From JBBQXK01 sp038251625 (GTDB lineage Bacteria > Pseudomonadota > Alphaproteobacteria > Rhodobacterales > Rhodobacteraceae), in assembly GCA_038251625.1 (NCBI GenBank), contig JBBSBE010000090.1:1-16199 (forward strand): a stretch of DNA of 16,199 bases, in the 5' to 3' direction. The notes below the pieces were generated by a model. It saw only the letters and a list, made by a program, of their open reading frames with translations, did no database searches and was not told the DNA's origin. Position numbers and translations under genes: made by a program. How positions within the stretch are numbered: position 1 is the first letter of the stretch; every line of letters starts with the position of its first letter. This document shows, piece after piece, positions 1 through 7,200 of this stretch.

Positions 1-26
1 CAGTGACGGCACGAAAGACCGGATGA

Positions 27-50
27 CCGGACGGCACCGTCCGGCGTTTT
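27..50 (+). terminator. Terminator-like hairpin just upstream of the paiB-like gene
   Basis: CCGGACGG (27-34) and CCGTCCGG (37-44) form a perfect inverted repeat with a CA centre. In RNA this folds as a 7-bp GC-rich stem with a GCAC tetraloop. It is followed by CG and four T (47-50), and the Shine-Dalgarno of the next gene (GAGGAG, 51-56) starts immediately after. The form is that of a short Rho-independent terminator. It may end a gene to the left of the window or act as a leader attenuator for the gene at 64. Upstream of the stem, GACCGGA occurs twice in tandem (17-23 and 25-31). Confidence 0.5.
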
Positions 51-63
51 GAGGAGAGATATT

Positions 64-669
64 ATGCATCCAAACCCCGCCTTTCGCGGCACACCCGAAG
101 CGCAGAACCTGGCCTTTGCCCGCGCGCGCGGCTTTGGCGTTCTGAGCGTGAACGGCCCTGAGGGGCCGCTGGCCGCACATGTGCCGTTCCTGTTGTCAGA
201 AGATGGCGTGCTGGCCGATCTGCATCTGGCGCGGTCGAATGCCATCGTGCGGGCGGGCCTGCCTGCGCCTGCGATCATGATCGTCTCTGGCCCCGATGCC
301 TATGTCTCGCCAGACTGGTACGGGGCCGAGGATCAGGTGCCCACATGGAACTACGTGGCCGTGCATCTGCGTGGGGTGCTGGAGGCGCTGCCCGAGGATG
401 ATCTGCGGGACCATGTGGATGCCCTGTCCGCCGAGCACGAGGCGCGGCTCTTGCCCAAGAAACCGTGGGTTTCAGGCAAGATGAGCGAGGGCGTGATGCC
501 CCGGATGATGCGAATGATCCTGCCCTTTCGGCTGCGGATCACAAGCGTCGCGGGAACGTGGAAGCTGAACCAGAACAAGGCCGCCGAAGTGCGGGCGGCG
601 GCTGCCACGGAACTTGCGCGGGGCGATGCGGGCGCGCAGGCGCTCGCCGCGCTGATGCGCGAGGGATAG
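64..669 (+). CDS. PaiB-family FMN-binding split-barrel protein (putative negative regulator)
   Basis: This 201-residue protein matches the PaiB family, FMN-binding split-barrel proteins named after a Bacillus negative regulator of sporulation and protease genes. Family landmarks are present in order: an HVPF segment at 39-42, HLARSN at 54-59, Y-x-SPDWY at 80-86 followed by VPTWNYVAVH at 92-101, and KLNQNK near the C-terminus at 167-172 (KLSQNK is usual). Length is normal for the family. I chose the ATG at 64 because GAGGAG at 51-56 lies 7 nt upstream; an in-frame TTG at 49 would overlap that site. No PaiA-type acetyltransferase is adjacent, so the regulatory role is only family inference. Another flavin- or heme-related function is possible. 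The gene is convergent with the DegP-like protease. Confidence 0.85.
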   Translation: MHPNPAFRGTPEAQNLAFARARGFGVLSVNGPEGPLAAHVPFLLSEDGVLADLHLARSNAIVRAGLPAPAIMIVSGPDAYVSPDWYGAEDQVPTWNYVAVHLRGVLEALPEDDLRDHVDALSAEHEARLLPKKPWVSGKMSEGVMPRMMRMILPFRLRITSVAGTWKLNQNKAAEVRAAAATELARGDAGAQALAALMREG

Positions 670-672
670 GCA

Positions 673-693
673 GGGCGGCCTGCACGGCCGCCC
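673..693. terminator. Hairpin between convergent paiB-like and degP genes
   Basis: GGGCGGCC (673-680) pairs perfectly with GGCCGCCC (686-693) around a 5-nt TGCAC loop. It lies in the 36-nt gap between two convergent stop codons (TAG at 667-669 on plus, TGA at 708-706 on minus). The plus-strand downstream sequence CCGTCTTGCGTTG is only moderately T-rich and the minus side is not, so termination by RNA folding alone may be weak. Position and stem strength favour a shared bidirectional terminator. Confidence 0.55.
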
Positions 694-705
694 CGTCTTG
701 CGTTG

Positions 706-2196
706 TCAGGCCAGCGGCACCGCCACAAAGCTTTGGTTCGTGTTGCGTTGCAGACCGATCAGCACCGCTGCCCGGCCCTTGGCGCGGGCATCGGCCACGG
801 CGGCCGTCACATCCTGCGCGGATGCCACGGGCTGCTGGTTGACGCTGAGGATCACGTCACCCTCTGCCAGCCCCTTCTGCGCCGCCGTGCCATCCTGGGT
901 AAGTGCTGTTACCAGGACGCCAGCGGTGCCTTCCGGCAGGCCCATCTGCTGATCATCGGCAGCGCTGAGCGATTGCACGCTCAGGCCAAGGGCGGGGATA
1001 TCCACACCGCTCGCCGGTTCGGCGACCGAGGCTGTATCCTCGGCGAACTTGCCCACCGTGATGGGCAGCGTAACCTCCTTGCCATCCCGCCAGACCTTCA
1101 GCTTGGCCATGGCACCGGGGGCAAGGTCGGCCACGAGGCGCGACAGGTCTTTCGGTGTGGCCACCGGTGCCGCATCGAGCCCCAGCACCACATCGCCGCT
1201 CTTCAGCCCTGCGGTAGCGGCGGGGGAGCCATCGTTGACCATGGCAATCAGCGCGCCGTCATGCCCCTTCAGACCCAGCGACGACGCGATATCGGCATCC
1301 AGCGGCTGGATTTGCACGCCGATGAAGCCGTGTTCGATATCGCCATTCGCCAGAATGCGCGCCACAACCTTTTCGGCCTGCGCAGAAGGAATGGCAAAGC
1401 CCACCCCCACGTTGCCGCCGTTCGGCGAATAGATCGCCGAGTTGATGCCCACGACCTGACCTTCCGCATTCAGGAGCGGCCCGCCAGAGTTGCCGTGGTT
1501 GATCGCAGCGTCCACCTGGATGAAATCATCGTAAGGCCCGTTGTGCAGGTCGCGCCCGCGCGCCGACACGATGCCCGAGGTCACGGTGGTACCCACCCCG
1601 AACGGGTTGCCGATCGCCACCACGCCGTCGCCAAGGCGCAGAGCATCCGACGCACCCCAGCCGACAACCGGCAGCGGCGCGTCCGCCGTGATCCGCAGCA
1701 CAGCGATATCGCTTTTTGCATCGCGGCCCACAAGCGTCGCAGGCAGTTCACGCCCGTCATCCAGCGTGACGGTGATCTTGGTCGCGCCGTCAATGACGTG
1801 GTTGTTGGTCACGATCACGCCCGACGCATCCACGATGAAACCCGAACCAAGGCCCATGCCGTGCGGCGTTTGCCGCTGTGGGCGCGCTTGCGGCTGGGGC
1901 TGCCCTCCGGGGCCTTCCTGGCCAAAGAACTGCTGGAAGAACTGGTCAAAGGGCGCCTGGCCCGGGCCAAAGGGCGTCTGCCCTTCGGCAGAGGCTTGCA
2001 CGGGCATCTCGGTGGTGATCGTCACCACGGCAGGTTTGGCCGCCGCCACGATATCGGCATAGGTAACGACGGCGCCGGTAACGGGCATCTCGGCGTGGGA
2101 GACTGCGGCACCAAGCGGCAACGCAAGCGCCGCGACAAGGGCCAGAACAGACGCCCCGGCCAGCCCGCGGCGGCGAGTGTGAATTTTCAAAGACAT
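706..2196 (-). CDS. degP: Do/HtrA (DegP-like) periplasmic serine protease
   Basis: This 496-residue protein is a Do-family serine endopeptidase, which degrades or refolds damaged envelope proteins. It has a Sec signal peptide with a basic n-region (KIHTRRR), a hydrophobic core and a likely cut after SHA at about residue 35. A Gln/Pro/Gly-rich linker (about 70-112) precedes a trypsin-like domain with the full triad: His133 (TNNHVIDG), Asp163 (KSDIAVLRI) and Ser237 (HGNSGGPL). Two PDZ domains follow, about 290-380 and 400-490. Residue 234 is His in NHGNSGG, where Pro or Arg is common. The ATG is preceded by AGGA about 6 nt upstream. It is transcribed alone, divergently from urtA. Several paralogues (DegP, DegQ, MucD) share this layout, so the symbol marks the family rather than exact orthology. 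Confidence 0.93.
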   Translation of the reverse strand: MSLKIHTRRRGLAGASVLALVAALALPLGAAVSHAEMPVTGAVVTYADIVAAAKPAVVTITTEMPVQASAEGQTPFGPGQAPFDQFFQQFFGQEGPGGQPQPQARPQRQTPHGMGLGSGFIVDASGVIVTNNHVIDGATKITVTLDDGRELPATLVGRDAKSDIAVLRITADAPLPVVGWGASDALRLGDGVVAIGNPFGVGTTVTSGIVSARGRDLHNGPYDDFIQVDAAINHGNSGGPLLNAEGQVVGINSAIYSPNGGNVGVGFAIPSAQAEKVVARILANGDIEHGFIGVQIQPLDADIASSLGLKGHDGALIAMVNDGSPAATAGLKSGDVVLGLDAAPVATPKDLSRLVADLAPGAMAKLKVWRDGKEVTLPITVGKFAEDTASVAEPASGVDIPALGLSVQSLSAADDQQMGLPEGTAGVLVTALTQDGTAAQKGLAEGDVILSVNQQPVASAQDVTAAVADARAKGRAAVLIGLQRNTNQSFVAVPLA

Positions 2197-2375
2197 GGCA
2201 AATCCTGCGGGGCTGGTCTTTGCGCCGTGGCGTGAAGCGACCGTCTATCCGGCGGCAGGGCGGAGCCGGCCCGTCGCCCCGATGACACGCCAGACGCCCT
2301 ACCCGCCCGATATCGGCTTGATGGGCGCCCGGTGGAAGCCATGTGTCAGGCTGATCCATAACTTGTGAGCGGCAG

Positions 2376-2391
2376 TGATCGCCTGCGATCA
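2376..2391. promoter_or_regulatory. 16-bp inverted repeat, possible operator
   Basis: TGATCGC and GCGATCA form perfect 7-bp arms around a CT spacer, about 180 bp upstream of the degP start and 305 bp upstream of urtA. The symmetry fits a dimeric repressor or activator site. No regulator is encoded next to it, and one repeat of this size in 500 bp could occur by chance. Confidence 0.25.
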
Positions 2392-2473
2392 GTGGCGCCC
2401 CGAGTCATCTCCGCCTGAATTCGCGCCGCTTTCAAAGGCATGTGATGTTTTTTGAGGCGATTGTGACCGTTCA

Positions 2474-2488
2474 GTGACGCCGCGTCAC
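2474..2488. promoter_or_regulatory. 15-bp odd palindrome with an extra half-site, possible operator
   Basis: GTGACGC and GCGTCAC flank a single central C. A further direct GTGAC half-site starts at 2463, 11 bp (about one helical turn) upstream of the first arm. Same-face spacing of three half-sites suggests binding of a dimeric regulator. It lies about 208 bp upstream of the urtA start. The cognate protein cannot be named from the sequence. Confidence 0.35.
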
Positions 2489-2568
2489 GCCCCCGCTTGC
2501 CGCGCCGCAGCGCCGTCGATTTGCTGATCACTGCGGCGGGCCTGCAAGAATTGCCGGCCGAGATGGGT

Positions 2569-2609
2569 GTGCGGTGGCGACCGACCTGAGAAACCTGCCA
2601 CCACCGCAC
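2569..2609 (+). promoter_or_regulatory. Stem-loop candidate in the urtA upstream region or leader
   Basis: GTGCGGTGG (2569-2577) and CCACCGCAC (2601-2609) are a perfect 9-bp inverted repeat with a 23-nt loop. A shifted pairing of GGTGGC (2573-2578) with GCCACC (2597-2602) is also possible. It ends 86 nt before the urtA ATG. No T-run follows, so it is not an intrinsic terminator. It could be a leader RNA structure if transcription starts upstream, or an operator. Confidence 0.35.
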
Positions 2610-2695
2610 TGGGTGCAACAAAGTTGCCGTCCGTATGTGGCGCCGTTTTCCACGAAGGGAAAGGCCCCGGGCGACAGGATTTGAGGGACAGAATT

Positions 2696-3979
2696 ATGAA
2701 ACTGACAAGACGGATGCTTCTGGCCAGCGCGGCGGCAATGATGGCCGTACCGCAGGCAAGCTTTGCCCAGGGCGAGACGATCAAGGTCGGCGTGCTGCAC
2801 TCGCTGTCGGGCACGATGGCGATTTCGGAAACCACGTTGAAAGACACCATGCTGATGCTGATCGCCGAGCAGAACGCCAAGGGCGGTCTTCTGGGCAAGC
2901 AGATCGAAGCCGTAGTTGTCGATCCGGCTTCTGACTGGCCGCTTTTTGCGGAAAAGGCGCGCGAGTTGCTGACGGTATCGAACGTCGACGTGATGTTCGG
3001 CTGCTGGACCTCCGTGAGCCGCAAATCGGTTCTGCCGGTGATCGAGGAACTGAACGGCCTTCTGTTCTACCCCGTGCAGTACGAAGGCGAAGAATCCTCC
3101 AAGAACGTGTTCTACACCGGTGCCGCCCCGAACCAGCAGGCGATCCCGGCGACGGATTATTATCTGGAAGAGCTTGGCGTGGAAAAGTTTGCGCTTCTGG
3201 GCACCGACTATGTCTACCCGCGCACGACAAACAACATCCTCGAAGCCTACCTCATCTCCAAGGGAATCGCGAAAGAGGATATCTTCGTCAACTACACCCC
3301 CTTTGGCCATTCCGACTGGTCCAAGATCGTGGCGGACGTGGTGGCGCTGGGTGCCGACGGCAAGAAGGTGGGCGTGATCTCGACCATCAACGGCGATGCC
3401 AACATCGGTTTTTACAAGGAACTCGCGGCGGCAGGCGTATCGGCCGATGACATCCCCGTCGTCGCCTTCTCGGTGGGCGAGGAAGAGCTTTCGGGCCTCG
3501 ACACCTCGAACCTCGTGGGGCACCTCGCGGCATGGAACTACTTCATGTCGGCCGACACCCCGATCAACAAGGAGTTCATCGCCAAGTGGAAGGCATTTGC
3601 GGGCGAAAACCGGGTGACGAATGACCCGATGGAAGCGCATGTGATCGGCTTCAACATGTGGGTGCAAGCGGTCGAGAAAGCGGGCACCACCGATGTCGAT
3701 CCGGTGCGGCAGGCGATGTACGGCCTGGAAGTGCCGAACCTGACCGGGGGCATCGCGAAGATGCTGCCGAACCACCACCTGACCAAGCCCGTGCTGATCG
3801 GCGAGATCCGCGCCGATGGCCAGTTCGACATCATCAGCCAGACCGAGCCGGTGCCGGGCGACGCCTGGACGGATTACCTGCCCGAATCGGCGGTGCTGGA
3901 ATCGGATTGGGCGACCCTTGATTGCGGCATGTACAACACCGAAACCAAGACCTGCGTTCAGATCAAGTCCAACTACTGA
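2696..3979 (+). CDS. urtA: Urea ABC transporter substrate-binding protein UrtA
   Basis: UrtA is the periplasmic urea-binding component of the UrtABCDE importer. The protein has 427 residues, typical of the family. It begins with a twin-arginine-like signal (TRRMLLASAA, Arg5-Arg6), a hydrophobic stretch and a likely cut after SFA at residue 24, so Tat or Sec export is possible. The mature start GETIKVGVLHSLSGTMAISE is the hallmark of the Urt/AmiC branch of type 1 periplasmic binding folds. FGCWTSVSRKSVLPV and LFYPVQYEGEESSKN further on are strongly UrtA-like. The ATG at 2696 is chosen because GAGGGA (2683-2688) lies 7 nt upstream and because it yields the signal peptide; a longer in-frame reading from 2567 adds a tail with no family match. 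It is the first gene of the operon and is followed by a hairpin. Confidence 0.95.
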   Translation: MKLTRRMLLASAAAMMAVPQASFAQGETIKVGVLHSLSGTMAISETTLKDTMLMLIAEQNAKGGLLGKQIEAVVVDPASDWPLFAEKARELLTVSNVDVMFGCWTSVSRKSVLPVIEELNGLLFYPVQYEGEESSKNVFYTGAAPNQQAIPATDYYLEELGVEKFALLGTDYVYPRTTNNILEAYLISKGIAKEDIFVNYTPFGHSDWSKIVADVVALGADGKKVGVISTINGDANIGFYKELAAAGVSADDIPVVAFSVGEEELSGLDTSNLVGHLAAWNYFMSADTPINKEFIAKWKAFAGENRVTNDPMEAHVIGFNMWVQAVEKAGTTDVDPVRQAMYGLEVPNLTGGIAKMLPNHHLTKPVLIGEIRADGQFDIISQTEPVPGDAWTDYLPESAVLESDWATLDCGMYNTETKTCVQIKSNY

Positions 3980-3988
3980 TCGCTTGCG

Positions 3989-4008
3989 GGGGGCCACCTC
4001 TGGCCCCC
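3989..4008 (+). promoter_or_regulatory. Hairpin between urtA and urtB
   Basis: GGGGGCCA (3989-3996) and TGGCCCCC (4001-4008) form a perfect 8-bp stem with a CCTC tetraloop, followed by TACCCCTTTTCC. It lies 10 nt after the urtA stop in the only sizeable gap of the urt operon. Such intercistronic stems often allow partial termination or protect the upstream mRNA from 3' exonucleases. That would give more binding protein than membrane components. Confidence 0.6.
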
Positions 4009-4034
4009 TACCCCTTTTCCGGATCACCCCACTT

Positions 4035-5966
4035 ATGCGCAGGCTTCTTCTTTCGCTCGCGGCCCTGATGCTGTTGGCGCTGCCGCTCCGCGCCGATCTT
4101 GCCGGGGTCGTGGCCCAGTACGGCGACCAGATCGCGAGTCCCTCGCGCCAGACCATCGGACCGGTGATCGCGGCGCTCGTGGACAGCGGCGATCCTGCGG
4201 TCGCACGCCTGCTGACAGCCTGGGCCGACCGGAACCTTGGCCAGCGCAAATCCGATGGCGCCTTCTTCATCCTGACCGAATCGGGTGGCGCATTTGCGCT
4301 GACCGATCCCCTGACCGGCGCCGATGCAGGCACCGCGCCCAAGGCGGATATCGTGGCGATCCGGCCAAATTCCGGCGTGCGCAGCCTGATCGCGGCGGCG
4401 CTTGTGCAATTTCAGCTTTCCGATCCCGATCCCGCAGCGCGCAGCGCCGCCCTTGCCGCCATCGCCCGCGAACCCGATGCGTCGCAACTCGCTGCCCTGC
4501 GCGAAGCGCTGGACGATCCCGACCCCGCCCTTGGGGCGCAAAAGGCGCGGCTTGAGCGTCTGTTGACCCTGCGCTTTGATACAGACAGCGCCGCGCGTGT
4601 GGCCGCCATCGAAAGCTTCGGCGCCGACCTGGGCCTTGACCTGCGGGGGGCGCTGAACCCTCTGGTCGCCACCCGGCGCGTGGCGGCGAAGGAGCCGCCG
4701 CCCGGCAACATCGCGACCGAGCTGACCCCGGGGCGCCGCCTGCCGGTGCCCGAGGCTTTTGCGCTTCTTGTGGCCGAAGGTTTTGCGCCAGCGCCGCTGA
4801 CCAACGATGAACAGCGTGCAGCCCTGACCGCCAACATCGAGAACGGCACGGTCGGTGGCATCCCCGTCGCGGACCTTGGCACCCAAGCGTCGCGCGACCG
4901 TGCCTATACCGCGCTGGAGGTGGCCGGAAAGGTGCCGACCGCCGCCACCTCGGACGAGGTGACGGCCAATATTGCCGCCTATCGCTACTTCGACGTTTAT
5001 GCCGAACCCGATGCCGCCGTGACGGATGCCGCGAATGCCGCGCTGGACAGGATTGCCCTGACCGTGGGCACAATGCAGGCCGCAGACCTTGCGCTCGATG
5101 CGCTGTCGCTGGCGTCGATCTACTTTCTGGCGGCTGTCGGCCTTGCCATCACCTTCGGCGTGATGCGGGTCATCAACATGGCGCATGGCGAATTCATCAT
5201 GATGGGCGCCTACACCGGCTATGTGGTGCAGCAGGTGATCCCCGACTACACGATTTCCATCCTCGTGGCCCTGCCGCTGGCCTTTGCCGTCACCTTTGCC
5301 GCTGGGGTGGCGATGGAACGGCTCGTGATCCGCCACCTCTACAAGCGGCCGCTGGAGACGTTACTTGCAACCTTCGGCATCTCTATCGCGCTGCAGCAGA
5401 TCGCAAAGAACATCTTCGGCACGCAGGCGCGGCCCCTCACATCACCGGCGTGGCTGGACGGCGCCATCGTCATCAACGACGTCGTCTCGATCAGCACCGT
5501 GCGCGTGGCAATCTTCGTGCTGGCAATGGTGCTTCTGGGATTCTTTCTGTGGCTGATGAAACGCACGCGGCTGGGGCTCGAGGTGCGCGCCGTCCAGCAG
5601 AACCCCGCGATGGCCGCATCCATGGGGATCAACCCCGACCGCATCAACATGCTGACCTTCGGCCTTGGTTCCGGCATCGCGGGGCTGGCGGGCGTGGCCA
5701 TCGGGCTTTTCGCTAAGGTCACGTCGGAACTGGGGAACGACTACATCGTGCAGAGCTTCATGACGGTGGTCGTGGGCGGCGTGGGCAACATCTGGGGCAC
5801 GTTGGCCGGGGCGTTCATGATCGGCACGCTGCAAAAGGGCATCGAATGGCTGAACCCGTCCAACACCCTTGCCGCGCAAACCTACATGATCCTCTTCATC
5901 ATCCTCTTCATCCAGTTCCGCCCGCGGGGCATCATCGCCCTCAAGGGCCGCGCGGCGGGAGACTGA
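4035..5966 (+). CDS. urtB: Urea ABC transporter permease UrtB, with long N-terminal extracytoplasmic domain
   Basis: UrtB is a LivH-type inner-membrane permease for urea. This 643-residue protein is on the long side for UrtB. It has a signal-like start (RRLLLSLAALMLLALPLRA, 2-20) and a roughly 330-residue, Ala/Asp-rich, probably helical region with repeat-like segments (ARSAALAAIARE, QLAALREALDDPDPAL) reminiscent of HEAT-type repeats. The LivH permease core follows from about 355 to 633. Core landmarks are RVINMAHGEFIMMGAY (378-393) and the ATPase-coupling loop around RAVQQNPAMAASMGI (518-532). I chose the ATG at 4035 because it gives the signal-like N-terminus and lies after the urtA hairpin. 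No clear Shine-Dalgarno precedes it, which may lower translation relative to urtA. urtC starts 2 nt after the stop. Confidence 0.93.
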   Translation: MRRLLLSLAALMLLALPLRADLAGVVAQYGDQIASPSRQTIGPVIAALVDSGDPAVARLLTAWADRNLGQRKSDGAFFILTESGGAFALTDPLTGADAGTAPKADIVAIRPNSGVRSLIAAALVQFQLSDPDPAARSAALAAIAREPDASQLAALREALDDPDPALGAQKARLERLLTLRFDTDSAARVAAIESFGADLGLDLRGALNPLVATRRVAAKEPPPGNIATELTPGRRLPVPEAFALLVAEGFAPAPLTNDEQRAALTANIENGTVGGIPVADLGTQASRDRAYTALEVAGKVPTAATSDEVTANIAAYRYFDVYAEPDAAVTDAANAALDRIALTVGTMQAADLALDALSLASIYFLAAVGLAITFGVMRVINMAHGEFIMMGAYTGYVVQQVIPDYTISILVALPLAFAVTFAAGVAMERLVIRHLYKRPLETLLATFGISIALQQIAKNIFGTQARPLTSPAWLDGAIVINDVVSISTVRVAIFVLAMVLLGFFLWLMKRTRLGLEVRAVQQNPAMAASMGINPDRINMLTFGLGSGIAGLAGVAIGLFAKVTSELGNDYIVQSFMTVVVGGVGNIWGTLAGAFMIGTLQKGIEWLNPSNTLAAQTYMILFIILFIQFRPRGIIALKGRAAGD

Positions 5967-5967
5967 G

Positions 5968-7200
5968 ATGAGCCGCAGCTTCCTTATCCGCAACCCATCG
6001 GTCCTGTGGTTCCTGCTGGCGCTGGCTGTCTTTACCCTCGCCGTCACCCTGATGGCCGACGGGATCGGCGCGGGCCTCATCTCCACCTCGTTCGTCAAGA
6101 CGCTGGGCAAGACGCTGTGCCTTTGCCTCGTCGCGCTCGCGATGGACCTGATCTGGGGCTATGCCGGCGTGCTGTCGCTGGGCCACATGGCGTTTTTCGC
6201 CCTCGGCGGATACATGGTCGGCATGTGGCTGATGTATGCCCGAACCGAAGAGATTGTCGTCAATGCCCTTTCCGGTCAGGCACTGCCGCCCACGCCCGAG
6301 GAGATCCGCGCAGGGATCGGCACGCAGATCTTCGGCGTCGTCGGCGGCTCTGAAATCCCGCCCGTCTGGATGTTCGCCCACAGCCTGACCGCGCAGCTTT
6401 TGCTGGTGCTGATCGTGCCGGGCGTGCTTGCGGGGGCCTTTGGCTGGCTGGCGTTCCGCAGCCGGGTGACAGGCGTGTACCTGTCGATCCTGACGCAAGC
6501 CATGACGCTGGCGCTGGCGCTTTACCTTTTCCAGAATGATAGCGGGCTGCGGGGCAACAACGGCCTGTCTGGCCTGCAGAACATCCCCGGCCTTGCCGCC
6601 GTGCCGCAGGCAACACTATCGGTCTGGTTCTTCTGGGCCTCGGCGCTGGCCCTGGCGTTGGGATACCTGATGGCGGCCAATGTGGTGTCGGGCAAGTTCG
6701 GCTCGGTCATCCGGGGCATCCGGGATGACGAGGCGCGGGTGCGCTTCCTTGGCTATTCGGTGGAAAGCTACAAGCTGTTCCTTTTCACGGTCACTGCCGT
6801 GATCGCGGCCATCGCAGGCGCGCTTTACTACCCGCAGGCGGGCATCATCAACCCGGCGGAACTGGCCCCCATCGCTTCGATCTATCTGGCGGTCTGGGTG
6901 GCCATCGGTGGGCGGGGGCGGCTTTACGGCGCGGTGATCGGGGCGGCGCTCGTCTCGCTTCTGTCCACATGGTTCACGGGGGGGCGCGCGCCCGACGTGC
7001 CGCTGGGGTTCTACACGATCAAATGGGTGGATTGGTGGTCAGTGGCGCTTGGCCTTGGGTTCGTTGCCGTCACCCTGTTCGCACCAAAGGGCATTGGCGG
7101 CCTGTTTGACCGCTTCCAGAATCTGCGCACGCCCGATCGGCACGGCGCCGACCTTGGCCCCGACAAGGGCAGCTTGCGCGAGAAAGAGGCGACGGAATGA
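5968..7200 (+). CDS. urtC: Urea ABC transporter permease UrtC
   Basis: UrtC is the second, LivM-type permease of the urea importer and pairs with UrtB in the inner membrane. The 410-residue sequence has several hydrophobic segments. It carries the LivM-type motif LIWGYAGVLSLGHMAFFALGGY (61-82, written here only as a family landmark) with conserved Gly and His residues. A probable ATPase-docking loop, GSVIRGIRDDEARVRFLGY, lies at 245-263. The tail after about 385 is polar and probably cytoplasmic. GGGAG just before the ATG serves as ribosome-binding site and overlaps the end of urtB, with only one base between the urtB TGA and this ATG. Its stop codon overlaps the urtD start (ATGA), indicating translational coupling. 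Confidence 0.94.
   Translation: MSRSFLIRNPSVLWFLLALAVFTLAVTLMADGIGAGLISTSFVKTLGKTLCLCLVALAMDLIWGYAGVLSLGHMAFFALGGYMVGMWLMYARTEEIVVNALSGQALPPTPEEIRAGIGTQIFGVVGGSEIPPVWMFAHSLTAQLLLVLIVPGVLAGAFGWLAFRSRVTGVYLSILTQAMTLALALYLFQNDSGLRGNNGLSGLQNIPGLAAVPQATLSVWFFWASALALALGYLMAANVVSGKFGSVIRGIRDDEARVRFLGYSVESYKLFLFTVTAVIAAIAGALYYPQAGIINPAELAPIASIYLAVWVAIGGRGRLYGAVIGAALVSLLSTWFTGGRAPDVPLGFYTIKWVDWWSVALGLGFVAVTLFAPKGIGGLFDRFQNLRTPDRHGADLGPDKGSLREKEATE

Larger units (their letters stand above)
2197..2695. promoter_or_regulatory. Divergent intergenic region between degP and urtA
   Basis: This 499-bp stretch separates the divergent starts of the DegP-like protease and urtA. I see no convincing gene in it; the short minus-strand frames here lack family features. 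It must hold both promoters. It contains three inverted repeats, listed separately (2376-2391, 2474-2488, 2569-2609). I found no good sigma-54 element (TGGCAC-N5-TTGC), which one might expect for a nitrogen-controlled gene; some Rhodobacter NtrC targets do not use sigma-54. No sigma-70 pair stands out strongly. Confidence 0.6.

Noticed and set aside
703..2235. 510-codon plus-strand ORF opposite the degP-like gene
   Set aside because: It is a shadow of a high-GC gene: rich in Arg, His and Gly, with no recognisable domain, while the minus strand shows a complete protease with its catalytic triad.
2484..2502. Possible sigma-54 promoter (GTCAC...TTGC) upstream of urtA
   Set aside because: The spacing between the two blocks is 8 nt instead of 5 and the first block lacks the conserved GG.
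2601..2617. Possible NtrC site containing GGTGCA upstream of urtA
   Set aside because: Only one half-site matches; the partner half at the required spacing does not.
2346..2621. Short minus-strand ORF in the degP-urtA gap
   Set aside because: No ribosome-binding site or family feature, atypical Arg/Ser-rich product, and it overlaps the inverted repeats expected in a control region.
2528..4342. 604-codon minus-strand ORF across urtA and the start of urtB
   Set aside because: It spans two real genes and their junction, is His/Arg/Val-rich and has no family motif. UrtA and UrtB on the plus strand are unambiguous.
4008..5336. 442-codon minus-strand ORF opposite urtB
   Set aside because: Low-complexity His/Gly/Arg-rich translation without domains, opposite a clear permease; a GC-driven shadow.
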